Part shown: piece by piece, positions 54,971 to 63,257 of the stretch | Layout: the number at the start of each line of letters is the position of its first letter | How positions within the stretch are numbered: position 1 is the stretch's first letter | NCBI GenBank assembly: GCA_964568585.1 | Contig: CAZMQI010000001.1 | Span: forward strand, 108,954-172,953 | Direction: 5' to 3' | Origin: RGZA01 sp964568585 | GTDB lineage: Bacteria > Pseudomonadota > Alphaproteobacteria > UBA9219 > RGZA01 | Length of the DNA: 64,000 bases | Translations under genes and position numbers: made by a program | The notes under the pieces: generated by a model | What the model was told of the DNA's origin: nothing | Databases searched by the model: none | What the model saw: the letters and a program-made list of their open reading frames with translations, nothing else

Positions 54971-55102
54971 GCTATAGCTGGAGGGGTTTCGTGATGCCTC
55001 TCATTTGAAAACGCAGTTTGTGAAACGCCTTTTCAAGCTCAGCTGTAGTCCCTCCAAATAACAGTTCGGGGTTTCATTCGCTCCTTCGGGTTTCATTTGC
55101 CC
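54971..55102 (+). other. Conserved structured 3' extension of leader B
   Basis: GCTATAGCT (54971-54979) pairs with AGCTGTAGT (55041-55049), the counterpart of the leader A stem with base changes that keep pairing. Inside are GAGG/CCTC (54981-54984 with 54997-55000), whose loop contains CGTGA as in leader A, and a GAAAA/TTTTC hairpin. After the stem comes CCCTCC, which could pair with GGAGGG at 54980-54985. Two hairpins with TTTCATT loops follow, the second being GGGT-TTCATTT-GCCC (55088-55102). From 55103 to the gene start at 55250 I see only AT-rich sequence without a clear terminator. Confidence 0.6.
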
Positions 55103-55249
55103 ATGTTGTTTGTGAGATGTGATGTACAGCATGGGCGGTTCGTCTTTCCTTATAGACACAACCCCACATTCTCTAACGCGCTGTTTTGTGCGCGTTGGCA
55201 AATTTTATGTTTGTGCATCAAACGTATTTTTTAATCATGTGGAACTGTT

Positions 55250-57955
55250 ATGAGCGCACTAACCAACTTAAAAAAATCATTCAACCCGCTGAACCAGCAT
55301 GGAGTATGGGCGCATAATGCGTTCAACACTGCATTGGATGATGCCGCAGGCACGATTGTAATTGCCAAAGACGGCACCATCCCGTTCATTACCAGCCAGC
55401 TCATCTCGCGTGAAGTACGTATTATTGGAAACGTTCAAATCGCCAATGATGTTACCATCCGCCGCCAATCCGAAGTAATTGGCAGCGACCAACGCGGAAC
55501 TGTTTTAAAACAATATTCGCTATTAATGGATTATTGCACCGTGCGCGACAGCACGCTGGAAGAAGGCGCAGGCTTTGCACATGGCGGTATCTCTGAAAAC
55601 GCAACATGGGGCGCATGGTCATTCGCCAATATTGCGCCTGTGTTGAATGGCACCCCTGAACACCCCATCACGGTTGAACCCGGCGCCTATATCGGTCCCG
55701 GCGTTTCCGTGCCAAAAGGCGCGCTGATTCATGCTGATAATTACTATCTCGGAACCCCTGCGATTATTTTGCCCAGAACCGAACTTGATCAAGACACCCT
55801 TATTCCAAAGCAAGGTTGGGACAAGTTTTATGCGGGACAAGATGACGAAGGCGATGCCATTTTCCGTCCTATCTTCTTTTCCGAAACTGATTTTGACTGG
55901 CTGAATGCGAAGACCGAACATCTACTCACCCTTGAACAAGGCAGCGATGAATACAAAACAACTGCCAAAGCGATAGATCGCAAACTAAAACATGTATGGC
56001 GTTTGGATCGTCGCCCGCATCAGCTATCGCCATTCGGCAATTACGATACCACCGAACTTGCCGATGTCGGCGTTGAAAGCTGGATTAATAATCAGGACCG
56101 TAATCTGGTGCATCGCCCCACCCTTGCCAACTGGCTGTGGTTCTACCATCAAACCCAACACATCAAACAAGTTGCCTATCAGCAGGAAGCAGCCAAGCAA
56201 CATGGCGATATTGTATGGCACAATGCGCCGCTGCAATCTGAAGTCCTGCATCTTGACCGCGCACAACGCATTCTGATTGCGACCAACAATCATGATATTC
56301 AAGATTTACAAAACCTGATTAAAGCGAAATTGTTCCTGCTTGGTGCGTATAAGCCAAAAGCAGACGAACACGCTGCATTGAACGATGCATTCCTGAATGC
56401 CAATATTATCATCAACAATGTGCAGCAGGCACTAACCGCCATCGCCGATGATGTGAACATCACCGTGCACCGCCAAGCAGTGATTGATCATGCATTGAAG
56501 CCTGTCAGCACCGCAGACCGCGTTGTGTTCACCGTTGATGCGCTGGAACGCACGACGCTCAGCGCACGTCTGGGTGAATTCGCAGCCATCTATGCCCATG
56601 TACCGCAAGCAAGCCAGAACATTCAACTGCGGGCAGATGCGCCACGCACCAACAGCACCATTGAAATCCCCGCATGGATTTTAGCAGTTAATGCTAACCG
56701 CACCAATTTCGTGACTTTGGCCGATGGCCCACATGTGCGTAGTTTTGCTGGCCATGTTCCGGTGATTGAAGATGGCGCAATCTTGCTTGGCAATGTTGAC
56801 CTCAGTGGCGCTGTGCATCTGGATGGCGGCGTTGTACTAAAAAATGGCAGCGTATGCTCCGAACAATCCACCGCGCCTGTCACCATTCTTGGCAAATCCT
56901 ATATCGAAGGTGCCATCACCCACACCGCAACCAAAGAACAAGCACCGGTTCTGGTTGATGGCCGCGTTGGCCCCATCGTCATCAAAGGCGGCCATATTCA
57001 CGGCGCAGAAATTGATGCCTACACCTATAGCGAAGATGCCTTGCTGTCGGATGAAGCACTTATCAGAGGTGTTGTCGCCAAAGGCGCGATGAATATCGGC
57101 CAAAAGCATGCACGCAGCGCCAGCGAAAACGGCCAATTGGTATTCGAAGGCGGCAGCCCCAGCAAAAACGTGTTGAAAGAAGGTGGCAACGCATTGGCCG
57201 CGTATCACCAATGGTGGAATAAGCATCCCCATTTCAAGGATTTGCCATTGGAAGAAGACGCGGTGAAGCAGCGCATTGCAGAAATCCATTCCAACGAATA
57301 TGCCAACGCGCAACAAGAATTGGCCGACAAGGTTCGTGAACACGGCCCCTTATACAAAATCTCCGCCCCCCTCCAAGCCGCGATTTTCAATCTGACGCAC
57401 GGTGCAGAAATCTTCGAAAAGCAAGGCGATGCACGCAATGCCGCCGAACTTCGCCTCCATATCGAAGGGATTGAATACCTGCTTGGGGCACGTGATACCC
57501 TTTCTGTTGGAGCTGCTGAACGGTTGGAAGCCAAGGGCAATCTAAGCCGCGCTGTACTTGCCTTGCAGGCTATCGGCAAGCGTGATGAAGTGATTGAGAT
57601 TGCAAACTGGAACGACAGCGCATCTCCATACAGCTATACCCATGCCGATGCACTCGCTTTAGCGAAAAGCAGTCACCGCCCTATCACTGAAATCGCGCAA
57701 CGCAATTTTGATCTGGCGGATGATGCACGTTTGAAAGGCGAAGCGGATGTCAAACACGCCATGACTCCAGAGGATGCAATTAAACGCGGCCTTCGCGATA
57801 CGGTGGATTACTATCCAAAACACATCACCTTGATTGCCCAGGGCATCGACCATATCCCCACCTTGCTGGCACAAATACGCGCCGCCGCAGCAAATGTGGT
57901 GCATTTATCGCAGCAACATCGCAATATTGCAGCGACCCCCACTTTGACCTTATAA
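55250..57955 (+). CDS. Large uncharacterised protein with beta-helix-like patches
   Basis: I do not recognise a family over its 901 residues. It has no signal peptide or membrane span, so it is probably cytoplasmic. Residues about 30-165 and 505-635 have short periodic beta turns typical of left- or right-handed beta-helices (REVRIIGNVQIANDVTIRRQ; EPGAYIGPGVSVPKGALIHA; LLGNVDLSGAVHLDGGVVL; IVIKGGHIHGAEIDAYTYS). Between and after them are mainly helical stretches with conserved-looking tryptophans (RPTLANWLWFYHQ; YHQWWNKHPHFKDL). The start ATG 55250 has only a weak GTGGAA site, consistent with control by the leader. It ends 30 nt before an ATP-grasp gene with a strong ribosome site. It may be a carrier, scaffold or substrate of that ligase, which is inference from adjacency. 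Confidence 0.72.
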   Translation: MSALTNLKKSFNPLNQHGVWAHNAFNTALDDAAGTIVIAKDGTIPFITSQLISREVRIIGNVQIANDVTIRRQSEVIGSDQRGTVLKQYSLLMDYCTVRDSTLEEGAGFAHGGISENATWGAWSFANIAPVLNGTPEHPITVEPGAYIGPGVSVPKGALIHADNYYLGTPAIILPRTELDQDTLIPKQGWDKFYAGQDDEGDAIFRPIFFSETDFDWLNAKTEHLLTLEQGSDEYKTTAKAIDRKLKHVWRLDRRPHQLSPFGNYDTTELADVGVESWINNQDRNLVHRPTLANWLWFYHQTQHIKQVAYQQEAAKQHGDIVWHNAPLQSEVLHLDRAQRILIATNNHDIQDLQNLIKAKLFLLGAYKPKADEHAALNDAFLNANIIINNVQQALTAIADDVNITVHRQAVIDHALKPVSTADRVVFTVDALERTTLSARLGEFAAIYAHVPQASQNIQLRADAPRTNSTIEIPAWILAVNANRTNFVTLADGPHVRSFAGHVPVIEDGAILLGNVDLSGAVHLDGGVVLKNGSVCSEQSTAPVTILGKSYIEGAITHTATKEQAPVLVDGRVGPIVIKGGHIHGAEIDAYTYSEDALLSDEALIRGVVAKGAMNIGQKHARSASENGQLVFEGGSPSKNVLKEGGNALAAYHQWWNKHPHFKDLPLEEDAVKQRIAEIHSNEYANAQQELADKVREHGPLYKISAPLQAAIFNLTHGAEIFEKQGDARNAAELRLHIEGIEYLLGARDTLSVGAAERLEAKGNLSRAVLALQAIGKRDEVIEIANWNDSASPYSYTHADALALAKSSHRPITEIAQRNFDLADDARLKGEADVKHAMTPEDAIKRGLRDTVDYYPKHITLIAQGIDHIPTLLAQIRAAAANVVHLSQQHRNIAATPTLTL

Positions 57956-57985
57956 CTATTACGGTATTTAAACAGGAGAAAGCAT

Positions 57986-58948
57986 ATGACCACAGTTTAC
58001 GTCCTACATGAAAACGACCAATGGTTTGACCCCATTCGTAAAGTTTTGGATGAACGCGGTATCCCCCATGCCAGTATCTTTCTCGATGGCGGTAATATCG
58101 ATTTAACCCAGCCACCAGCACCGGGCGTATACTTCAACAAGACCAGCGCATCGTCCTATACGCGCAACCATCCCCATGCTCCTGATTATTCAGCAGCGAT
58201 TTTGACATGGCTGGAAGTAAATGGCGCACGCGTCATCAACCCATCCAGCGTATTGCGTTTGGAAATCAGCAAGGCTGACCAATATGTACGCTTGCAAAAA
58301 GCGGGCATCAATGTGCCGCGCGCCGTTGCTTGCTTTGGTAAGGCCGACATACTCGAGAAAGCAAAAACCTTCAAAGCACCGTTCATCCTGAAGCCAAACC
58401 GTGGCGGCAAGGGTATTGGCATCCAACTCATCCAATCCCTTAAGGTTCTCGAAGATTATTTGGCACATCCCGATTACACCAGTTCCATGGATGATATTAT
58501 GCTGCTGCAAGAATACATTCAGGCACCACAACCGTTCATCCACCGCCTTGAATTCATCGGCAGCAAGTTTGTCTACGCCGTGAAGGTGGATACCAGCCAA
58601 GGCTTCGAATTATGCCCAGCCGAAGCATGCCGTATCGATACACCAGCTCCTGCTGGCGAAGTATGTATGACAACATCTGCAGGCGGCCTATTTGAAATCC
58701 AGAAAGATTTCCAAGACCCGATTGTTGCTAAACTTGAAACGTTCCTTGCTGATAACTCCATCAGCGTTGCTGGCGTTGAATTCATTCGTGATGCCGCTGG
58801 CAAAACCTATGTCTACGACATCAACACCAACACCAACTACAATCCACAAGCCGAAAAAGAAGCCGGCATTTTCGCCATTCAAAAGCTTGCCGATTATCTC
58901 GAAGCAGAACTCCGCAAAAGTGCAGAGCAGTCGCTAAAAGCTGCATAA
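57986..58948 (+). CDS. ATP-grasp ligase, RimK-like
   Basis: This 320-residue ATP-grasp enzyme belongs to a superfamily that joins a carboxylate to an amine or thiol through an acyl-phosphate. After an N-terminal alpha/beta domain (VYVLHENDQWFDP), the ATP lysine and glycine-rich loop are PFILKPNRGGKGIGI (about residues 132-146). LLQEYIQ gives the adenine-side glutamate, and the metal-binding end is VYDINTNTNYNPQAE, with D and N residues in the D/E-x-N pattern. The group resembles RimK and tetrahydromethanopterin- or lysine-biosynthesis ligases; the substrate cannot be inferred. The strong ribosome site AGGAGA (57974-57979) and 30-nt spacing put it in one operon with the beta-helix-like protein behind leader B. 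Confidence 0.85.
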   Translation: MTTVYVLHENDQWFDPIRKVLDERGIPHASIFLDGGNIDLTQPPAPGVYFNKTSASSYTRNHPHAPDYSAAILTWLEVNGARVINPSSVLRLEISKADQYVRLQKAGINVPRAVACFGKADILEKAKTFKAPFILKPNRGGKGIGIQLIQSLKVLEDYLAHPDYTSSMDDIMLLQEYIQAPQPFIHRLEFIGSKFVYAVKVDTSQGFELCPAEACRIDTPAPAGEVCMTTSAGGLFEIQKDFQDPIVAKLETFLADNSISVAGVEFIRDAAGKTYVYDINTNTNYNPQAEKEAGIFAIQKLADYLEAELRKSAEQSLKAA

Positions 58949-58970
58949 GCCCACGCGAATAAAAAAATAA

Positions 58971-59000
58971 AAGCCGCCTTAGCAATAAGGCAGCTTTTTT
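58971..59000. terminator. Bidirectional rho-independent terminator
   Basis: AAGCCGCCTTA and TAAGGCAGCTT form a stem around GCAA with one internal mismatch. There is a T6 run on the plus side and an A-rich stretch (T-rich on the minus strand) before it. It serves both the ATP-grasp gene and the convergent methyltransferase operon. Confidence 0.85.
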
Positions 59001-59035
59001 ATTGGCTGTTCAAGGCTTGATGTTGCTGTCTGCCC

Positions 59036-59764
59036 TTAACGTGCCTTCGCACGAATGAAAAGCTTCTTACAAATAAGCCCCTTCATATCCTTTTTGACAA
59101 ACGATGGCTCATCACCTGATGGGATGGCCACACCCGCAAGCGAACCGCCCACCAGAATGCTATTGCGGTCTTTTTCATTCGGCCAATCAACCATCGATAC
59201 ATTCATTCCCGCAGCATGCATGTTTTTTGCAACGCGATGCGCGCTTTTATCCGCATCATCCTTCGTCATGACATTCATGATGAACACCCCGCCGCGCTTT
59301 AAAATCTTATTTGCTGCGCCAAGAAATCCTTTAGTTGTGAACGCGGGCGGAACCTTATTCGCCGTATCGAATACATCAATCACCACCGCATCATAAACTC
59401 GCTTAGCGGCGCGGATATAGGCAATGCCATCATACTCCACACATTTAACCGTGCTTGGCATATTAAAATAATCCTTCGCAATACTAAACGCCGCAGGGTT
59501 TATATCCACCACCGTTACATCGCAATCCTTACGGCTCAACATGGTCGCTAATGTACCGCCGCCACAGCCGATAATTAAAACATTGCGCGCTTTCTTCTGG
59601 CGAATGATTTGATAAATAACGTGCACATAAGCGCACACGCTGACCCCGCGCGCCGTCGATTGGCTGTGGAAACAGCCGTTCTGATAATACTCGCGTGTCC
59701 CGTCAGAGTTACGCATCACGCGAATAATGCCATAGGGAGTTTTGAATTTTTTAAGTAGAGCCAT
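59036..59764 (-). CDS. Spermidine-synthase-like methyltransferase-fold protein
   Basis: The protein has 242 residues with the polyamine-synthase/SAM-methyltransferase fold. Motif I is NVLIIGCGGGTLATML, the acidic nucleoside-binding strand is CDVTVVDINP, and YDAVVIDVFDTANKVP corresponds to the spermidine synthase catalytic-loop region. The N-terminal 60 residues form a beta-rich cap (YGIIRVMRNSDGTREYYQNG) as in that family. It lacks the full-length spermidine synthase C-terminus features I would expect for SpeE, so the substrate is uncertain. It ends a minus-strand run following the cytochrome bd genes and abuts the small ORF upstream. Confidence 0.8.
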   Translation of the reverse strand: MALLKKFKTPYGIIRVMRNSDGTREYYQNGCFHSQSTARGVSVCAYVHVIYQIIRQKKARNVLIIGCGGGTLATMLSRKDCDVTVVDINPAAFSIAKDYFNMPSTVKCVEYDGIAYIRAAKRVYDAVVIDVFDTANKVPPAFTTKGFLGAANKILKRGGVFIMNVMTKDDADKSAHRVAKNMHAAGMNVSMVDWPNEKDRNSILVGGSLAGVAIPSGDEPSFVKKDMKGLICKKLFIRAKAR

Positions 59765-59929
59765 TTATTGATAATGCTCTAAAAACTGGCGGTGCACAAA
59801 GTCATACTCGCATTCTTCTCTGCTGATTTTCCCTGCTAAACAGGGAAAGTACAGGGAATTTTTGCACTTTATGGCTTTCTGGCCAACACACTGTATGAAT
59901 TTACCAGTCAGCTCTCGTGTTTGAATCAC
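59765..59929 (-). CDS. Small Cys-containing ORF between DUF2474 gene and methyltransferase
   Basis: A 54-codon frame starts at GTG 59929, overlapping the DUF2474 stop by 4 nt (GTGA), and ends exactly at the methyltransferase start. It has four cysteines (FIQCVGQKAIKCKNS, YFPCLAGKISREECEYDF) and is basic. No family is recognised. Starting further upstream would bury it in the DUF2474 gene. The tight spacing supports translation, but short length makes this doubtful. Confidence 0.4.
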   Translation of the reverse strand: MIQTRELTGKFIQCVGQKAIKCKNSLYFPCLAGKISREECEYDFVHRQFLEHYQ

Positions 59930-60075
59930 ATGCTCTTGATAATCCACTTTATGGGATAAGCCGCAGCCATAACAGTCAGCAGGCCAACACACCACAGGGC
60001 AATAAACCACGCCCACTGCTTGGTTTTAGGGTGCTTATTCAGCCAATTTCGAACAGGTTCAATACATGTGTTCAT
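59926..60075 (-). CDS. DUF2474 small membrane subunit of CIO-type cytochrome bd
   Basis: The 49-residue single-span protein (helix about residues 21-43, WAWFIALWCVGLLTVMAAAY) belongs to the DUF2474 type. Its genes follow cydB in operons for cyanide-insensitive oxidases and are thought to play a CydX-like stabilising role. The start is ATG 60075 with GAGGAAA about nine nt upstream. It overlaps the cydB stop by 17 nt, showing translational coupling. Its hydrophobic segment ends PIKWIIKSM. Confidence 0.75.
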   Translation of the reverse strand: MNTCIEPVRNWLNKHPKTKQWAWFIALWCVGLLTVMAAAYPIKWIIKSM

Positions 60076-61081
60076 GGCTGCTTTTTCCTCTGAAAATATA
60101 ATAGCAGTAGCCCGTATAACCCAGAATAAGCGGCAATAACGGTACAACGCCAACCAACATCAAGGACAAGCCCGGGCCTGATGCAGCAGCATCCCAAATG
60201 CTGTATTTAAAGGGTATAAGCCATGGAAAAATGCTGATGCCTAGCCCCAAATAGCCCATCAGAAACACACCCATACTGGCAAGGAACGGACGGTATTCTG
60301 CTTTTTTGTGATGCAGATCGTACCAAATCAACCCGAACAGTCCTGCAGTGATAAGCGGTATTGGCAGCAGGAAGAAAATATTCGGGATACTAAACCAGAA
60401 GGTTTGAATTTTGTCATTCATTAACGGCATTGCAATGCTGACGAGTGCCATAAAAATACCTACAAATCCCAAAACATAGGAAGCCACCCGCCGTGACCAT
60501 TCCATAGTAACATCCTCGGTTTTCATGACAAGCCATGTGGACCCCAGCAATGCATAGCCAAACACAACGGCAATACCTGTCATCAGACTAAATCCCGTTG
60601 CCCAATCAAATGGCCCACCGGAGAAATTGCGTCCAGTCACCTCCACTCCTTGAACGAATGCACCAAGGATCATGCCTTGGCAGAACGCGGCACTAAGAGA
60701 GCCAAAATGAAAGGCTTTGTCCCAGATATGGCGTGATGTGTCGCTAGCCTTAAAACGGAATTCAAAGGCAACCCCGCGAAGGATGAGCCCAAGAAGCATA
60801 ATAATGAGAGGTATATAAAATGCGGGCATCAATATTGAATAGGCAAGCGGAAATGCGGCAAACAACCCGCCACCACCCAGTACAAGCCACGTCTCGTTCC
60901 CATCCCAGAATGGAGCAATCGAGTTCATCATGCGGTCACGGCATTTATCGGATGGTGCGAATGGAAAGATAATCCCAATCCCCAAATCAAAACCATCCAG
61001 TAACACATAAATAAGCACAGCGGTGGCGATCAGGAATCCCCAAATAAGCGGAAGGTCAATCGCAGCAGAAAAATCAAACAT
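60059..61081 (-). CDS. cydB: Cytochrome bd-type quinol oxidase subunit II
   Basis: This is a 340-residue membrane subunit with eight predicted helices. Family landmarks are VLLDGFDLGIGIIFPF near residue 28, SIAPFWDGNETWLVLGGGGLFAAFP near 50-75 (split here by eye), and RGVAFEFRFK near 100. It partners CydA in the terminal oxidase that reduces oxygen to water using quinol in the inner membrane. The start overlaps the cydA stop by 8 nt. Sequence fits the CIO/short-loop lineage. Confidence 0.94.
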   Translation of the reverse strand: MFDFSAAIDLPLIWGFLIATAVLIYVLLDGFDLGIGIIFPFAPSDKCRDRMMNSIAPFWDGNETWLVLGGGGLFAAFPLAYSILMPAFYIPLIIMLLGLILRGVAFEFRFKASDTSRHIWDKAFHFGSLSAAFCQGMILGAFVQGVEVTGRNFSGGPFDWATGFSLMTGIAVVFGYALLGSTWLVMKTEDVTMEWSRRVASYVLGFVGIFMALVSIAMPLMNDKIQTFWFSIPNIFFLLPIPLITAGLFGLIWYDLHHKKAEYRPFLASMGVFLMGYLGLGISIFPWLIPFKYSIWDAAASGPGLSLMLVGVVPLLPLILGYTGYCYYIFRGKSSHEHMY

Positions 61082-62480
61082 TTTTGTCTCCTTTTGGCGT
61101 GGCAGACTCTGTCACTGAAGCGCTGATACCGTGCTTATAGTATTGTTCTTTTTCATCAGCTGCAGGAATGCCTTTTCCGATTAGTTTAAGGATATAATAA
61201 CTGCCTGCACCAAAGACAAAGGTGTACATAATAACAAAAGCCAGCAGTGACCACGCAACCTGCGGTCCGAGAATAGCCGGCGATACAGATTCAGCCGTAC
61301 GAATGACACCATATGCCGTCCAAGGCTGACGTCCGATTTCAGTGACGAACCATCCAGCTAGCAAAGCAACAAAACCTGATGGCATCATCAGCATCCACCA
61401 GCCATGTAGCCAGCGGCTTTCAAACAGCTTGCCACGGAAGTATTGAACCGCGCTGACAGCGCCAATTAATATCATCAACATTCCAAGACCAACCATAAGA
61501 CGGAAGGACCAAAACACCCATGCAACGGGCGGGCGATCTTCCGGCTTGAATGATTTTAGATTTGGGATTTTACCATTTACATCACCCGTTAATACCCAGC
61601 TTGCGCCGCCTGGAATGGCAATGCCGAATTTTGTTTCTTCAGCTTTCTGGTCTGGCCAGCCGAATAAATAAAGCGGCGCGTTGGTTGTATGGTCCCAGTT
61701 GCCTTCCATTGCAGCAACTTTGGCGGGTTGGTGATGCATCGTATTTTCACCATGCATATGGCCAACCATAAGCTGTGTTGGAGCAACCAAGGCTGCCATA
61801 ATCGTCGCCATCCCAAGCATGATACGAGCCTGTGAAATATGACGTTTATTCCATAGGTAAAACCCGCCAACACCCCCAACAACAAAAGCGGTTGTCAAAT
61901 ATGCGGCAATCACCATATGTGCAAAGCGATAAGGGAACGACGGATTAAAGATAACCTCTAACCAATCCGTGGGCATTAATCTTCCATCTGCCGCGATTTC
62001 GAACCCTTGCGGCGTTTGCATCCAGCTATTGGCGGATAGAATCCAAAATGCAGATAACAAAGTCCCGCCAGCAACAATACAGGTTGAGACAAAATGCATA
62101 TTCTTACTAACTCGCCCCCAGCCAAACAGCATGATACCCAGGAAAGACGCTTCCAGAAAAAATGCTGTCAACACTTCAAAGCCGAGTAATGGGCCAAGCA
62201 CATTGGCTGTTTTATCGGAAAAAATCGACCAGTTCGTGCCGAATTGATAGGACATGACGACGCCTGACACCACACCCATACCAAAGGCCACAGCGAAAAT
62301 CTTGACCCAGAATTTATAGATATCCCGGTAAAGCTCGTTCCCCGTTTTCAGCCAGCGCCATTCTGTAACAGCCAGAAAGCTGGCAAGACCAATTGTGAAA
62401 GCCGGAAAGATAATATGAAAACTCACCGTAAAGGCAAACTGGATGCGCGCAAGCAGAATTGGGTCAAAAAGTTCGAGCAT
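61074..62480 (-). CDS. cydA: Cytochrome bd-type quinol oxidase subunit I (short Q-loop, CIO-like)
   Basis: The 468-residue haem-bearing subunit has the haem-ligand histidine in FTVSFHIIFPAFTIG near residue 20 and the proton-path glutamates in SFLGIMLFGW-containing helices. The quinol-site motif is GWFVTEIGRQPW. The Q-loop is short, as in the cyanide-insensitive oxidase group, unlike long-loop E. coli CydA. AAAGGAATAAAAT precedes the ATG. It is first in a minus-strand operon with cydB, DUF2474, a small ORF and a methyltransferase-fold gene. RegA is a plausible regulator but no site is shown. Confidence 0.94.
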   Translation of the reverse strand: MLELFDPILLARIQFAFTVSFHIIFPAFTIGLASFLAVTEWRWLKTGNELYRDIYKFWVKIFAVAFGMGVVSGVVMSYQFGTNWSIFSDKTANVLGPLLGFEVLTAFFLEASFLGIMLFGWGRVSKNMHFVSTCIVAGGTLLSAFWILSANSWMQTPQGFEIAADGRLMPTDWLEVIFNPSFPYRFAHMVIAAYLTTAFVVGGVGGFYLWNKRHISQARIMLGMATIMAALVAPTQLMVGHMHGENTMHHQPAKVAAMEGNWDHTTNAPLYLFGWPDQKAEETKFGIAIPGGASWVLTGDVNGKIPNLKSFKPEDRPPVAWVFWSFRLMVGLGMLMILIGAVSAVQYFRGKLFESRWLHGWWMLMMPSGFVALLAGWFVTEIGRQPWTAYGVIRTAESVSPAILGPQVAWSLLAFVIMYTFVFGAGSYYILKLIGKGIPAADEKEQYYKHGISASVTESATPKGDKNV

Positions 62481-62518
62481 TATTTTATTCCTTTACGCTA
62501 TTAACACATATGTCTTTT

Positions 62519-63145
62519 TTAATCATGAGAAGTGTTCGTTGTAACTGCTTTGATAAGCACAGAAAATGCGCCGCGTATATCCCCTTCCTGAAATCCGATA
62601 GCCTTGTCATCAGGATAGATTGACGTGATGGTTTGATATAGTTTTGGCTCAATGTTTTTGCCATGACATGCCGCACACATCCCCTGCATCGGTATGGCTT
62701 TCATGTACCGCAAGCCTTCACTTGTCTGCACTGTGTCCGTTAAAGAAGCGATAGAATCCCCTGCGCTCTTCCTGACTTCAAACGCATTCAGGATATTCTC
62801 TTCTTGCGCGCTAGGTTGATTGTCTGGGTTGCGCCAACGCAGACTCGTCCGACGCAAGGTCATATTGGTCTTTTTCGATATATTATTGGCAATTTCCGGC
62901 GCCTTTTCATTGCATACCTTAATAGCGGATTTTGGGCCACCTTCTGACATCGCTGCCATCAACGCAGTCTTTAATGCGATTTGAAACTCATTTATCGCCC
63001 TATCAATATTTATAATTTCTGAGTTTACAATCATATAATCCTGTTTCAGAGCAGTTTCGGCATGAGACTGTCCAGATACAAAAACACAGGGCAGACCAAG
63101 CAATATAGTGAGTGCAAAAAATAAGGCTCGATTTCCTCGCATCAT
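62519..63145 (-). CDS. DUF3365-family periplasmic c-type haem protein
   Basis: The 208-residue exported protein has a signal peptide (LFFALTILLGLPCVFVSGQSHA). The mature domain contains the c-type haem motif CAACH (C157 to H161, in MQGMCAACHGK) and the TLRRTSLRWRNPDNQPS block, a DUF3365 (Tll0287-like) feature. Such domains bind haem and sense redox state or ligands in the periplasm. The role here is unknown. It lies one base downstream of the micro-ORF stop and 38 nt upstream of cydA, so it may belong to the same transcript. Confidence 0.82.
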   Translation of the reverse strand: MMRGNRALFFALTILLGLPCVFVSGQSHAETALKQDYMIVNSEIINIDRAINEFQIALKTALMAAMSEGGPKSAIKVCNEKAPEIANNISKKTNMTLRRTSLRWRNPDNQPSAQEENILNAFEVRKSAGDSIASLTDTVQTSEGLRYMKAIPMQGMCAACHGKNIEPKLYQTITSIYPDDKAIGFQEGDIRGAFSVLIKAVTTNTSHD

Positions 63146-63146
63146 A

Positions 63147-63257
63147 TTAGCTCACTTGATTAGTTTGGTTGGAAGAGCCAAGGCATCGGCGGCATATATC
63201 AGAGAAGGTCAGCCGCCCATGCAATTTGTCAATAATTGCCCTGTACTCTTTGGTCAT
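63147..63257 (-). CDS. Micro-ORF coupled to thioredoxin-like gene
   Basis: A 36-residue frame starts at ATG 63257, overlapping the thioredoxin-like stop by 4 nt (ATGA), and ends 1 nt before the DUF3365 start. The protein has two cysteines in FSDICRRCLGSS and is basic. No family is known. Exact junctions on both sides support translation, but a spacer without function is possible. Confidence 0.45.
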   Translation of the reverse strand: MTKEYRAIIDKLHGRLTFSDICRRCLGSSNQTNQVS

